This document shows, one piece after another, positions 23,032 to 35,191 of a DNA stretch of 64,000 nt (its first letter is position 1; each line of letters starts with the position of its first letter). Below the pieces are notes generated by a model, which did not search any database, was not told the origin of the DNA, and was given only the letters and a program-made list of their open reading frames with translations. Source of the DNA: Nemania diffusa (taxonomy: Eukaryota; Ascomycota; Sordariomycetes; Xylariales; Xylariaceae); contig JBBPUQ010000003.1 in NCBI GenBank assembly GCA_038501195.1, positions 2,930,501 to 2,994,500 on the forward strand, given 5' to 3'. Position numbers and translations under genes: made by a program.

Positions 23032-25017
23032 ATGAGCTACCACGCCGTCACTGGCGCCCCTCTCCTGTACGCGGCAATCAAATCAGTATTTGGTCTTTCA
23101 CTGATCTGGGTCGCGCAATTTTTATTCCATGGGGTTTTGAATCGCCTGCGTTTCCGCAGGATGAAAGCCCAGGGACTGGCGAGTTGAATTTCTGACCCTT
23201 CTGCTTTGATCAGGAGGTCATGTGCACGAGAAATAGTACGGCTGACTGGAGCATAGCCAGTTCCCGAGCCGCATTCGCTTTTGTTGGGCCACCTCCTTCT
23301 CATGAAGAGTCTTAGAAGGGATCTCCCAAAGGACGCTCACGACACATATGCACAGCAAAAGCTGGTCATGAACTGGCAAGAGTACTTCCCCAACCAGTCC
23401 AAGTGCCCGCCCATCATATATCTCGACCTGTGGCCGTTCATGTCGTACCCTCTCATTCAAGCCATAAGCCCCGAGGCATGCTACCAGATGACACAGCAGA
23501 AGCCTCAGCCTAGACACCCCATGTTCGGATGGGCCATCTCGCCCGTCACAGGGGGGCGCGATCTCATTGCTATGGATAGCTCCAGTCACCGCCTGTGGCG
23601 TTCGCGATTGAATCCCTGCTTCTCCTTGAGGAATTTGACTTGCCTTGTTCCGATTTTGATCGAAGAAATCGAAATCTTCGTTCGCAAGCTACGGGAAGAG
23701 GCTGGAACTGATGGGGCCTTTGGTGCTTTGTTCCCCTTATATCCGAAGACCGTCAATCTAAGTTTCGACATCATAATGCGAGCGGCGCTGTAAGTTCGTG
23801 GACCATCTCTATCTGCCGATGCCCTCAGAGATTCAAGTTTGCAGCTAACACAAGGTCAGAGATCTCCGAGCCCATGAGCAGACAGATGGCCCGGGACCTC
23901 TCTTAACGGCAATGCGACACTTGAATACTTATGTGAAGGGCGAAAATATCGTGGCTAGGCTGCAACGCATGATGCCGACATACAGACGTGACCTGGCCGT
24001 CCATACTGGCATTATTGACAATATCCTGCGCCCTTATATTTTATCGCGCACCCACGTAGTCAGCCAGGATACTAAGCCGAAGGTAGTTATCGATCTTGCA
24101 TTGGGCATAATACGAGGAGAGGATCCCCAGCAAGAATCCTCCCAGCTCTCATCAGAGCTTGTCGATATCGTCATCTCACAACTAAAGCTTTTTATCCTAG
24201 CCGGACACCATACTACCGCCCAAGCGATGTAAGTTGACCGCGATTTACTTATGCATCATGTTCAGATACGATAGCCTTTTCTCTCCTATCTTCCTTTATA
24301 CCTTATACTAAAGCACGTATATTATCTGTAGCTGTTGGGTCCTATATGAAGTCTATAGCAGGCCCGAAGTACTCGAGCAACTCAGGGCCGAGACTCTCCG
24401 GGTCCTTGGACCTGACGCCAGATCCCTCCTGAAAGAAAACCCGCATCTAATCAACGAGCTACGTTACGCGGCCGCCGTCATCAAGGAGACTCTGCGCCTT
24501 CACCCTCTCGCTTCAACTCACCGCCAAGGCAGCGATGAGTTTGATATTACAATCGACGGCTTGACATACCCGACTTTGAATTCCTTAATGGTCACAACTC
24601 CATCAGCTGTGCACTCTCGCTCCGATATATGGCCACGTGCTGCAGAGTTCTTGCCCGAACGATTTACGGTACCAGAACACGATCCGCTCCATGCTCCGAA
24701 GAATGCATGGCGTACGTTCGAGCTCGGCGCTACAAGGTGTATAGGCGAGGAACTAGCCATGATTGAAATGAAGCTGATCCTAACGTTCACAACTCACGAA
24801 TTTGACATTGAATTCGACTGGGTGGGATGGAAGAAGATGAGGTACGTAATATGCTTCTTATACTATAGTGTTACGTCATCCAAGACTAATTGGTCGTGAT
24901 TGATATAGAAACGATAGCATGCCACCTGAACGCATTAATGGTGAATTCATGTATCGTACTGGCAGTGGTATCGGATCAGTCAAGGATGACTTACCGACAC
25001 GCGTTCGGGTGAGATGA
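23032..25017 (+). CDS. Cytochrome P450-D
   Basis: Five exons: 23032-23178, 23257-23789, 23860-24228, 24332-24841, 24909-25017, giving 555 aa. An N-terminal hydrophobic anchor lies at about residues 8-35. P450 signatures: AGHHTT (I-helix), ETLR (ExxR), PERF, and haem loop FELGATRCIGEE with Cys at about 486. It resembles the sterigmatocystin/benzoate-type fungal P450s rather than the A/B/C group, so it came from a different family. Intron 1 uses a GC donor (GCGAGT at 23179) with a ctgac branch and an AG acceptor; only this splice joins QGL to PVPEPHSLLLGH in frame. Expected role is an oxidation distinct from those done by P450-A/B/C. Confidence 0.9.
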
Positions 25018-25745
25018 CGGACGTGAGATGCTAGCTGTATTCTAACAGATTCTTTATTGCTATGGCACCATTGCACCGAGACTGGTACGCCAGGACAGAT
25101 TAGCGTTGGGCATGTACCAGCTGAGAACTGCATTGGCTGTGCAGAGATAAACGATAAAGCAGGCTTACAGATATTTACTCGCTAAGGAGGAATTTAAAGG
25201 TACTTTGCGATATTGGCTGATGGAAAAGCTACAATGATCTCCGAGATAGCACTAATGACAAGGAGGGATTATGAATGAGTGACTGTGAAGATCATTTCAG
25301 GGGTTAGTACTTGATGGATACAACGGATATGAGGCTGTAACGACTCATGTCCACTATAAGTCGGGCACGTAGTAAAGGGGTATGTTCGACAAGAAGTTTA
25401 AGAACTATAATGAGCAATATGGATAGTCAAATAATCACAAAGTCGCCAGGAGGTTTCTGGCATTTAATTCTAGGAGGGTAGTGAATGCTTGGATTGATAA
25501 GTCCAGAGACGACTAGATACATCGGAGATGCCTTGCTTAATATACCTTTCCCTTCCCTCATCAATTCAACTGGCTCAAGGTATTTTCCCTTTTGAGCCCG
25601 TCACGTGATATATGCTTTGTTGCTGCATATTCCTATAACCGTTTTTTGAGTCCCTGTTGGTTTACAGTGTGAAAAACGTCTCCAAGCTCCCTGTATCTCA
25701 AGTAAAATCTTTCGTCTGCCATACTTAGATATTTACATCGGTCTT
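25018..25745. other. Convergent intergenic region
   Basis: About 730 bp between the 3' ends of P450-D and flavin oxidase 1. It should hold both terminators. No ORF, repeat or RNA gene is apparent. Confidence 0.45.
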
Positions 25746-27834
25746 TCACAAGAAAAATCCTCCGTTTCGCTGCTTCTGAAAGACACCAGTGGGGTCGTAT
25801 TTTGTAGCGACCGCTTTCATATACCTTCCATTTTCTGTACCATAGCTCTCGATAACCCTCTGTGAAGCTCCAGCATCGTTCATAAAGATATAGCCAAGCA
25901 GGTTATCTTCTTGGCCAGCCACTGACCGTATTGTATCGCCTAGAGACAATACATGCTGCTCAGACATGCTGTCCATGGACTCATGAAGCCATTCGCCAAG
26001 GCACGCCCACCCTTTGGACACGCTTTAGTCAATTCCATTCATCGTCACCCGGTGAATCTTAGAGTTTAGCTCACAGGTTTGTGACGTGCTGCTTAGCCCT
26101 AGGCTATTGCCGCCTCTACGTCCCTGACCAATTTCGGCCACATATCTAGGGATAGCTTGTATCGTATATGACAAGTCAGTTTGGAGGGTGTTGTTTCTCA
26201 GCAATGCGATATATCGTTTATGAACGTCTACGTAGAGTTGTGGGTCGACCTTAGTCGTTACTGCGTTTATTGCTCGCCTGGACGGTTAGATCTTGGTCAG
26301 CGTCATCCTCTGTGCCTTCGTGGGTCGGGACAAGAGGGCCACAATGAGAGATTGGCTTCGGACCTAGCTGGTAAAACAGTCTGGCCGACATGGTCTAGTA
26401 CAGGGACAAGGTCCAGAATTGGACCATCTGTCGTCCGCACAAGGGGTGCAATGAGGCTTTTCAGCTGAAAAAATTCCTCAAATGCAGGGGGCCGAGTCAG
26501 TTCTTGCCTGGCATTTAAAAGACCTGCGACCATAACACCAGCCCTGACGTTAAGAAAGAAGCCGATTCGCGGATCACTCTCCATCGCCAATTGCAGTCGC
26601 GCCGTCGCATGTAGAACGTTGAAATAATCAGTTGCATTGTATATGTTGATTGTATACTGAGCCGGTACTGGCGCGTATGTTTCAATGTCGAATCGGGTGA
26701 CCACGCCTAGGCATCTACACGTCAATCTTCTCGCGCACAGACACGGACAGATATGGGGATCGTGAGGTTATAGGATCACGAACCAAAATTACCGCTGCCG
26801 CCCTTCAGAGCTCGGTAAAGATCTGGGTTTTCTTGGGTGTTGGCATGGACGATCGTTGAGTTGGACAACACGACCTATATATGCAGTCAGTATAGCATTG
26901 GAAGTTCCAGGCTATGTAGGATGGGAGACCTCGAAGTTAACGACACTGTCAACAGCCATTCCGAAGAGGCTGGGGAAAAATGACAACCCCCCTTTATTTG
27001 AAACGAACATCATTAGTGTCTTTTCGCAACACGTAACAGCACAGCATTGAGTCGAGGTTCCGAGTAGGGGGCAAACCTCCTAAAAGTAAACCTGAGATGC
27101 CCACGGAGCCATGCCTCCCGCCGATGACATATCGGCCCCTCTCCTGGGCGAATTGATACGTTTGCTCCCATGTCTTCCCGGGGCCAACCCGCAATATGCC
27201 ATCGGCACTGAGTGCGATCGAATTGAGGCCTTGAAGGTCGACAAGGATGCCGGAATTATTGATGCTGGCAAAGTTGGCATTGGGGTTATGCCCTCCGGCT
27301 CTGATGGCGAATCTAGCACGGTGGGCTTTAATGACTCTGATGACTGCAGCGACCTCGAGGTGGTCGGTAGGGCGAACGAAACAAGCAGGCCGGAGGCATG
27401 CCGTTTGAGACCTGTGGGGAATGTAATAGATTTCTGTCAGCGCGACAGCCGACTTCATTAGGTAGGTACTCGGTAGTGATACAGGAAATCAATCATTTCA
27501 CTTTGTCTATCACCTTTACTATAGGGAAGGTATGGTGGGGGTTGGGGGGGCGGTACCAATTGAGTATCACATGTTTTTCGTATTGTGCGTCTCTCGGCAT
27601 AAGAACCTGTCCAGCAAACAGTTCAACAAGCAGCCCGCAGGCTATCTGAGCACCTGAACGGGATTTCAAGCCTTCATCTCGGCTACTGCTATTCCTCTCT
27701 GCGAAGCACTGGCCTCTCAAAGACATCCCAGGATAATCACCCAAATCCGGAAAGGCACAAGTTAACGCGCTAGCTGTATCTGCTACTACCTGGCCCACCC
27801 CGCCAAGTGTAAAGAGCACTAAGTAAGGCCACAT
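25746..27834 (-). CDS. BBE-like FAD-linked oxidase 1
   Basis: Seven exons on the minus strand: 27834-27557, 27411-27077, 26991-26930, 26874-26784, 26706-26364, 26277-26075, 26011-25746, giving 525 aa. A cleavable signal peptide (hydrophobic residues 2-18) sends it to the secretory pathway. The FAD-binding (PCMH) fold shows RAGGH with His at about 134, the usual site of covalent 8-alpha FAD linkage. The second attachment Cys of bicovalent BBE enzymes is missing: that loop reads GGRHGSVGISG. A C-terminal BBE segment is present but ends GGFFL. Exons 2, 3 and 4 are exactly as long as those of flavin oxidase 2, and all intron phases agree. Likely role is oxidation or dehydrogenation of a diterpenoid alcohol or ring. 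Confidence 0.9.
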
Positions 27835-29273
27835 CCCGCCGTCTGGGCTCGTCGATCGGTTGCTTATACCTCGGAGAGTCCAGCTATCAACAGATAATGT
27901 CGCTACGGATATGTCTCATCGGTAAAGTGTCACTGCGCCTTACGTCAACCAAGCTTATATCGATTATGTTTACTTATATATATTTACTCCCTGGTATTAG
28001 GCAAGGCTTGGAATAGTCTAATTTTAGTCCCGTTCCGATCACATACGCCATTTCATGCAGGCTTGCCAGGGAGTATCTAGAGGCGGCATACACTCCATGC
28101 TACCTATACTAAGTCAGCCAAGAACGTTTCTGTATATGCCGCCCGGCCCGTACCGCAGCGGGAAGATAGTGGGTCGAAACGCGGAGCTTCTAATTTAGTT
28201 CGGTGTGGGTGACCGCTGCGCCAACGGCGCACCGACCTGTACAATATTAGCTTATATTGTAGCCTTACCACCTACAGGTGCGACCTGCAGTCACGCTTCG
28301 ACTGCAGGGCGGTCGGATCGCGTACTTATGTAGATAGTACAGGGCCACCTGCCTCTTTACAGATTGGTGGTGTATCCTATTATAGAATGAGATAACTATG
28401 TGCTTTACGTAGGCCATAAGGGTACTCAACTGCCTACAGTAAGGTATCCATCTACATAGAGGGGGGCAGATGCAAGTGTGAAGAAGAAGGTGTGGGGGTA
28501 TTAAGACCACTACAGTTTTAGCAGCTTGTCTGTATGACTACAGTCCTTTATTTCCAATATAACATCCTTTTTTCCTTGTCAAGTCCTTTCTTGTAGAATC
28601 ATCCGAGCATAGCCATAAGTGGCCATGCTCACTAACCTTCGTACCACTTCCTTCACACCTCTCAGTACTTATAACTATATTACTAGTAGTGTTGGGTCGT
28701 TCCATGCGATATCTCGTGATCGCAAAATAACCGTAGTAGAATGCGTTGCAATTAATATTGATTGATGATGATTGATTAAGGTCGGGAAGGATCCCGTGCC
28801 TTGCTACATACCTATGCTAGTTATAGTGGTACCCTAGCCGTGTACTGCTTCCAGGTAACCCACAGTGAATAGGTAGTATCTCCTGAATATCAATCAAGAA
28901 ATACTCAGTAAAAAATATTTCAAAATAAATGCTAATAATCTAGGGCCTAGAAAAAGGTCTATTCAGCTAATAATTCTCTTTGGTCCCACGAGGTCCATGA
29001 TCCTTTTCTTCTTTTCATTTCAGAGGAATCAGTCCTACTTGTACCTGAAGGCTTTTAGACTGTATCTAGGGCGCGTATGCATATAGCCAGTTAATAGCTT
29101 CCTGTATGTACATGGCCTTGGCGTTCTTGGCCGTGTGACATTTATTATAACGATTAGTATATCGTTATACTATATATAGTTTTTCTTTTAAGCATGTTTC
29201 CTTGATTAAAGCTAGCATACATCGGCTTTTAATTAAAGCTGCTCTACTCTCGATTTAGTGTCTCTAAAGCGTA
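27835..29273. other. Spacer between oxidase 1 and diterpene synthase
   Basis: 1.4 kb holding the promoter of flavin oxidase 1 on the left and the terminator of the synthase on the right. A tRNA-like A-box/B-box pair lies at 28171-28223 (listed separately). No protein gene is supported. Confidence 0.45.
28171..28223 (-). repeat. tRNA-like A/B box pair (possible SINE relic)
   Basis: Read on the minus strand, TGGCGCAGCGGT matches the Pol III A box (TRGCNNAGYNGG) with one gap, and GTTTCGACCC about 35-40 bp later resembles the B box (GGTTCGANTCC). The flanking acceptor and T-stems do not pair, so it is not a working tRNA. A tRNA-derived short interspersed element or a decayed tRNA is the best guess. 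Confidence 0.3.
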
Positions 29274-32200
29274 TCACTTAATGCGAATCCCGACATCCTT
29301 TAAGATATAGATCTGACCAAATAGACATGTGACATTGATGAAAAAGCCTAACCCGCCTTCAAGGAGCTCTCGACATTCCACCGCGCTCTCTTCTAGCAGT
29401 GCCGCCAAGGCGATTTCAAGCCCCCGACGTTCGTACTGCGCTAACCACGTCAGCTCAGATTTCATCGTCTGCTCCCCACGCAAATCCCTGGTCGCAATTT
29501 CACAGACTGGTGCGAACTCTGGGAAGTTGAGAGAGTTGAGATTGCATTCTTCGAGGTCGCGGCGTAGAGAGCCGTAGTCATTTTCCAGGCGGCACAGGGT
29601 GGCGAGATGACGACATAAGTCTGCGGCGAGATATTTTGTGCGTGCAGAACCGAACATGTCGGTTCGATTGAGGTGTACAGAAGGGAGCGGAGAATGTGAG
29701 GAGGAGGATGAAGAGTAAAGAAGCGCATTGAAGAAGACGAACGAAAACGGGCAGGACGTGTGGTCGGCTGATGTGTTATGGACCCAGTGGAAAAACGTCT
29801 GGCCAGCGTCCTTGTACTCCAAGGGCTTTTGATTCGCGCCGTTACCACTGACGACGTCGACCTGGCTGGCAAATCTGTAGTTATCGGCGGCCTGAGCCAC
29901 ATGCGCCAACAGGAACGTTTTGAGCTCATATGCTAACCACTGTTGGTAGTACTGGGGGCTCTTGAGCACTGCCTGATGTCGTAGCACATACTTGACGACA
30001 TTAGTGAGCTGGTCTGCCATTCCTATCAGTCGACTGGTCCGCTGTAAGTCGACATTGTCCTCTACCTCAGTGAGTATGGCCGGCCGTGTTTCCTTCTCGA
30101 AAACATGATTGATCAGATGGGCGATAGCCTGAGTGTCGGGTGTTGTCCCACCGTCGGTGAGCCGCTCCATATACTCGTCCACCAAGAAATTGAGATCAGA
30201 CAAAAGCATCATTTCTCGAAGAAGAGAAAGAGTTATATGGTAGCCGGAACAGGTGGCCGCGCATACAGTGAATGCAAGCGCGATGATGAGTTTGTAGTTT
30301 CTATCCCCTTTGCCATTCTCAGGGAAAATTGTCTTGTGATGGTGCTGTGTGGACAATAGGTAGTAGCACGCCTGTAACTCCGAAATCTCGCGTACCGGCC
30401 GACTCAGTTTCCGCCCTGGGAGAGTCTGAGATACAAGGCAGCCCACCTTCTTCATTCTCTCTCGCAGGTTCTCGTGTATTTGGTAGAGACTAGTCGTGTG
30501 CAGATGAGAACCATCTACGGCATCACTGGGGATTTCTACCAGCGCGGCCGCGAGACAGTAGGCTTCCGAGAGTGTGTCAGAAGCATAGTTGACTTTTTCG
30601 ACCCATATATGCTGGCCGCGTGGCCAGTCGTTCCGGTTCTGGAGAAGAAATCGTTTACCTTGAGCAAAAACGTCCTCGACAGGAGTGTCGCGCAATTGAC
30701 GAATGACCGATAGGCTACTCAGGGCTGACAGCGTCATGATGGCATATGAGGTCGTTTCGCATCCTCCCCACGCGCCATGATGGTCCTGCTGGAGGATTAC
30801 TTTCTTCAGCAGGTGTAAGCAGACAATGGGTATATCGTGCTGAAGCTTTGGTGAGAGATGAAAGAGTCTGGAGACGATGTTTTCTCGCTGATATAGAAGC
30901 ATGTAGGCTTCTGCTAATAGCATGGTCCAATAGAATTCGGACCTATTCTGTGGGATATCAGCTGACGTCAAAAAGGCTTATTATGCCTTAGTTTCACACT
31001 TACCCACTTGTCTTGAACTTCACCTACGAACACACGTTCGGTCAGAAATAATGCCGCTTTACAGATCTGAGCAATGTGGCTTATGGCATTTTTCGATTTG
31101 AGAAGACAGATAAGCACATGACAGTTTGCTGTGAGGCTTGGATTGCGCTCTCGCGGATATGTCATGAAGTGGTTCTCGCTTTCGAAAGCCGAGAGCAGGC
31201 CATCGACGCTAGGTTGCTGACCTAGCCCATATAGTGAAATAATGACTTTAGCCGTGTCGTCAGCGTCGGGAAGGGAACCGGGAGCTACGCAAGTCACAAT
31301 AGTCAGTAGGCTGTTCGCATCTGGCCATGCGCTCGCTACAATGAGTACTCGCCAAAGCCAGCAGTTCCTTTCCCACCCCGTAACGTCTGCTGCAAGAAGT
31401 GAACTATCGGAGAAGAACTCGATTCTTCAACCTGAATGCCAGCACTGATGAGAGTCGCGACGACCTGCTCGAATTTGGTTGTTAGCGCTGCAGATGATTG
31501 TTGGCTGGCCAGATTTGGGCCTTTCGGAAAAAGGGAATGAATACGAACCCATGACAGCTCAAAGGTTGACGTGGGCCAGGCACATGGTACGCTTCCATCC
31601 CCCTGTCCGGGGCCGTTGTACACCACGTTTCTCAGGTAGGCTTCGGCTGACTCATCCCACGACGATGTGTTCATCAGATAGGCAGCTGTGGATGACGGAG
31701 AACTCATCATTGACCCGTTGGGCTCCAGCCAGCGAGATAGTCCGTTGAAGTCAACTTCACTGCCAACGAAGGCTTCTAGGGAGTGATGCAATGTAGATCG
31801 AATCTTGTGTAATGATCCTAGTGGTATTTTCGACAGCTTCTCCAGTCGTATTTGCTTCAACACGTCTAAGTTCGGAGCATTGACACAGACCCCTTCGTCG
31901 GCGAGAAGTTCTAGATGTTGTATGATAAGGATCTCGAACCCAACCTGGTCGACTGCGCTGATGTCGAGATCGTCAAGTAGCTCTGTCAGGGCAAGCCCTG
32001 CCGTTCTACTCCGCTCTGCCCAGTCTGAGTTGCCGGGATCCGCTCTCATGTGCTTTCGAAGAGCCAGCAGGGCAGCGGAGGTGTTCAAGATACCATCAAC
32101 CTGTGAGGCATACGAGCCCCAGGCTCCAGATGGTAGCTGGGATTTGAGTATGAAATCGAAGCATTCGGGAAAAAGCCATTGCGCATCCTCATCATGCTCG

Positions 32201-32355
32201 TATAGCTCACCGGCTTGCATTGGCCTTCGTACCATCGACAGCCAGGAAGTGTCGTAAATAGAGGATGACATGGACCCGAACGAGCCATCTCGCTGACACT
32301 GATTTGCCAGCTTGGCAAGGAGCGATTGCGCCTGCTGGTTGAATGAGGTACACAT
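29274..32355 (-). CDS. Bifunctional diterpene synthase (class II + class I)
   Basis: Three exons on the minus strand: 32355-31353, 31284-31004, 30947-29274, giving 985 aa, close to the ~950 aa of fungal CPS/KS-type enzymes. The class II (copalyl diphosphate synthase) domain carries PDADDTAK with the DxDD motif at about residues 341-344. The class I half carries the metal-binding DEYME at about 685-689 and NDYGSLRRD at about 884-892, followed by NLNSLNFPEF. Both sites look intact, so it should convert GGPP to a labdane-type diphosphate and then to a polycyclic diterpene. DEYME rather than DEFFE suggests a skeleton other than ent-kaurene, possibly aphidicolane-like; this is inference. Intron 1 uses a GC donor (GCGAGT), which alone gives frame through the DxDD region. 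Divergent from P450-B. Confidence 0.95.
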
Positions 32356-33227
32356 TGTACCAGAGCGTGGGGCTTAAAGCTGCAGTTGGGTTCTGTTTTC
32401 AAACATAAGCTTAAAGGCAAAGGGTATTCAGCACGTGCTAGATAATAATGGCAGGTCAGTTGATGTTGCGATGCAGGTATTAAGATGCTCTTCAAGCAAG
32501 CACATGTTAAATTAACAGGTCAGCAAAGACGAATGGAGGCTCTAGCAGGTGCCAACTCGAAAAGGTGGTATTGTGATTTCAGAATCGAAAGGATAAGCAG
32601 CTCGGCATTTCAGTTTCGGGACGCCTCGAGTCAGACATTCTTGACTTCTAGATACTAAGACTCCGCGCTCTGTCCACCTACATGAGGGTAGCGGGAGACC
32701 CCAAAAGAGGCACGATCTTGACGGGGCTGCATGATAGCGGAAGACCCCTAAACAGGTCTTGACGGTGTTGCATCATGACCGTTCCGGGTAGTGACGAGCT
32801 TCTCTATTCGGGCATGTTGCAATTATAGAAATTCGAGGCGGTCCAAACCGACAAAATCTCATCGCACATACACGGGTCAAAAGAACAACCGAAGAGTGCA
32901 GGGGCAACAATATTGCATGCGCTACGAACGCGATGTATACGTAGATGAATATTTCCTACTACCTCATTAATGATGACGCTATGATGGCTTAGAGGTTTAA
33001 TACAATGTGACAGGTAGTACCTTAGGTACATGTATCTATGTAGGTAGGTCGGAGAGTGTCATGCACGCCTCTGTTAGGTACACGTATCTCGTCAGCAACT
33101 GGGGCTGCGATGCTTGTAAAATCAGTTATTAGGCGCCCCTGTCACTAACACGCTCTGCCCAACATTTTCTCGATCACTACTGTTGTCACTTGTAATATGG
33201 GGAAGAAGCCTAGTATTAACTGCGATC
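32356..33227. promoter_or_regulatory. Divergent promoter, diterpene synthase / P450-B
   Basis: 872 bp between the divergent starts of the synthase and P450-B. It contains a tandem repeat of about 45 bp (32689-32778, listed separately) roughly midway between the two genes, a good place for shared operators of the AflR-type regulator. Confidence 0.55.
32689..32778. repeat. Two tandem ~45 bp repeats in divergent promoter
   Basis: Two adjacent imperfect copies. Both begin TAGCGGRAGACCCC, contain CTTGACGG and end TGCAT(C)ATGA; the second copy lacks 4 bp in the middle. Such repeats in a shared promoter of cluster genes are candidate regulator-binding sites, but no known site was matched. Confidence 0.6.
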
Positions 33228-35191
33228 ATGGACACTCTACGAGATTGGTCGTCAGCCCTTTTATTGCCTACGCATCAGAATCGATTGAATCACTTCGATC
33301 CTCTCTTAACGGTTTCTTGTATCGTCATTTTAGTCCTGCTCTGTTGGCTTATTGGTTCACGTGTAACATCACCTCCCCAGGCCCTTCGCGTGCCGATCCA
33401 CGGAGCTCGTTGGAGTCTTGAACCGTCATTGCTCACAAAGTCGAGATTCGTCTCTAACGCGAAATCTATCATATCAAGTGGATGCAAGAAGGTAGGCACC
33501 TAAATAATTTGATAATTACTTCAAAAAAAATCAAAAAAAAAACCAATCGAGCTTCTCGGTAACTTTCACTGAGATTTTGATGCAAAGTTCCCCGGTCAGC
33601 CATTCGTGGTGCGACGGTACGATGCCGATATCACGATACTCCCACACAGATATCTGCCCGAACTACGTTTGGTGCCGTCGGAGCAACTCAGCTCTGTGCA
33701 CGTACAGGCCAAGAATATGGTCCATAAGTACACGAACTCGACCTTCCTCATGACTTCAGATTTGCATTTTAGGGCGGTTCAGGACAAAATTGTACCAGAT
33801 ATGCCATTCTACATCGAAACAGCGATAGAAGAACTCGATCATGGACAGACTCTCGGAGCTACCATAGGTCATAGTAGGTCATTATCTCGTTCTTCTTCTT
33901 GATTGGCGTGATTCCAAAAGGGGCAAACAGACAGCGCGATGGATATGCTGACGAGGAGTGTAGACTGGGTTGATATAGATGTACAGTCTTCTGTTCGCAT
34001 GTTGGTTGCTCGCATCACCTCTATCATCATGATTGGGTCCCAGAGAGGTCGCAATATCGAATGGCTTAATCTGATCGTAGACTTTCCGGGAGACTTGTTG
34101 AGAGTTGCTTATACACTCCGCCGGTTCCCTCCCAGTTTGCATTGGTTGATTGCGCCATGTCTCCCGGCGACATACAGGCTGTCAAAAAGATATAAAGAAG
34201 CATTCGACTTCCTAATACCTTTGATTAAGCAGTGTTCTAAAGAAAACAACGGAGATAAATCGGCCGGCCGAGCCAGAATTCCCGACGGCGGAACAGTTCT
34301 ATCATGGATGATGAAGCATGGCGACATAGATGAGACAAAGGAGGAAGAGATGGCGGCTCGCCAAGTCCTTCTCACGCTTGCAAGTATCCACACGACCTCT
34401 ATGACAGTGACGAATGTGTTGTACGATCTCTGTGAGCACCAAGAGTGGATATCCATCCTCCGACAGGAGATCTCGAATGTCACCCAGCACTTTGGGACTC
34501 TTCGCCTAGATTCCACGAGCTGTAAGCCACTGCAATGGCTAAAGAAGTTGGAAAAAATGGATAGTTTCATTATCGAAACACTCCGACTTAGACCTGCGCT
34601 TCTCCGTAAGTAATAAAATTCAATTTTTACATGTCCTTCGACCCTTCTATTGACTCCTCGGAGAGTCATAGACCTATGGTAACGCGCCTCTCAGGCCATG
34701 TAGCTAACAAACTACCTACTTCTGCAGTTTCGCCACAGCGCGAAGTAATGGAAACATTTGTGCTCAAGGATGGCCTCCGCATTGCAAAAGGAACTAGAGT
34801 GTCATGGGCGGCCTGGGAACATATAAATTCTCCAGAAATCACACCAAATCCAGACATCTTCGACCCAATGAGAAGTTATCAGAAGCGCCAGAAATCTCAA
34901 GACGAGAAGAAAAGGCACACAGGGTTCCAGACAGATATCAATAATCTAACTTTTGGATACGGGAAGCTGGCGTGTCCGGGACGATCTTTCGCCATTGCTG
35001 AGGCTAAGATCATACTGGTAAAGCTCTTGAGTGAGTTTGATTTCCGGTTTCGTGACAGTGAGTGCAGACCGAAAGATATGTTCACTGACGAACAGATGTT
35101 TCCTGACCCGACAGCGAGGCTGATGGTGAGAAGGAGAAATTTTGATCAGCTATCTGTCAACAATGTGTCTTCCTTTAATGTAACTGTGTAG
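33228..35191 (+). CDS. Cytochrome P450-B, diterpene-oxidase-like
   Basis: Four exons: 33228-33491, 33588-33867, 33964-34605, 34728-35191, giving 549 aa. An N-terminal membrane helix lies at about residues 26-43. Signatures: ASIHTT (I-helix), ETLR (ExxR), and haem loop FGYGKLACPGRSFA with Cys at about 478. Same intron phases (0, 1, 1) as P450-A and P450-C and the same total length as P450-C. The donor of intron 2 (gtcata) is weak, but it is the one that gives the conserved D-W start of exon 3 in frame. Start chosen at ATG 33228, where the hydrophobic anchor follows at normal spacing. Divergent from the diterpene synthase and probably co-regulated with it. Confidence 0.92.

Noticed and set aside
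26012..26074. Apparent 1-base frameshift at the last splice of flavin oxidase 1
   Set aside because: Using the acceptor just before CGTGTCC breaks frame, but the acceptor 10 bases further on (ccaaag at 26012-26017, minus strand) restores TGG-TGG as in flavin oxidase 2, so the gene is intact.
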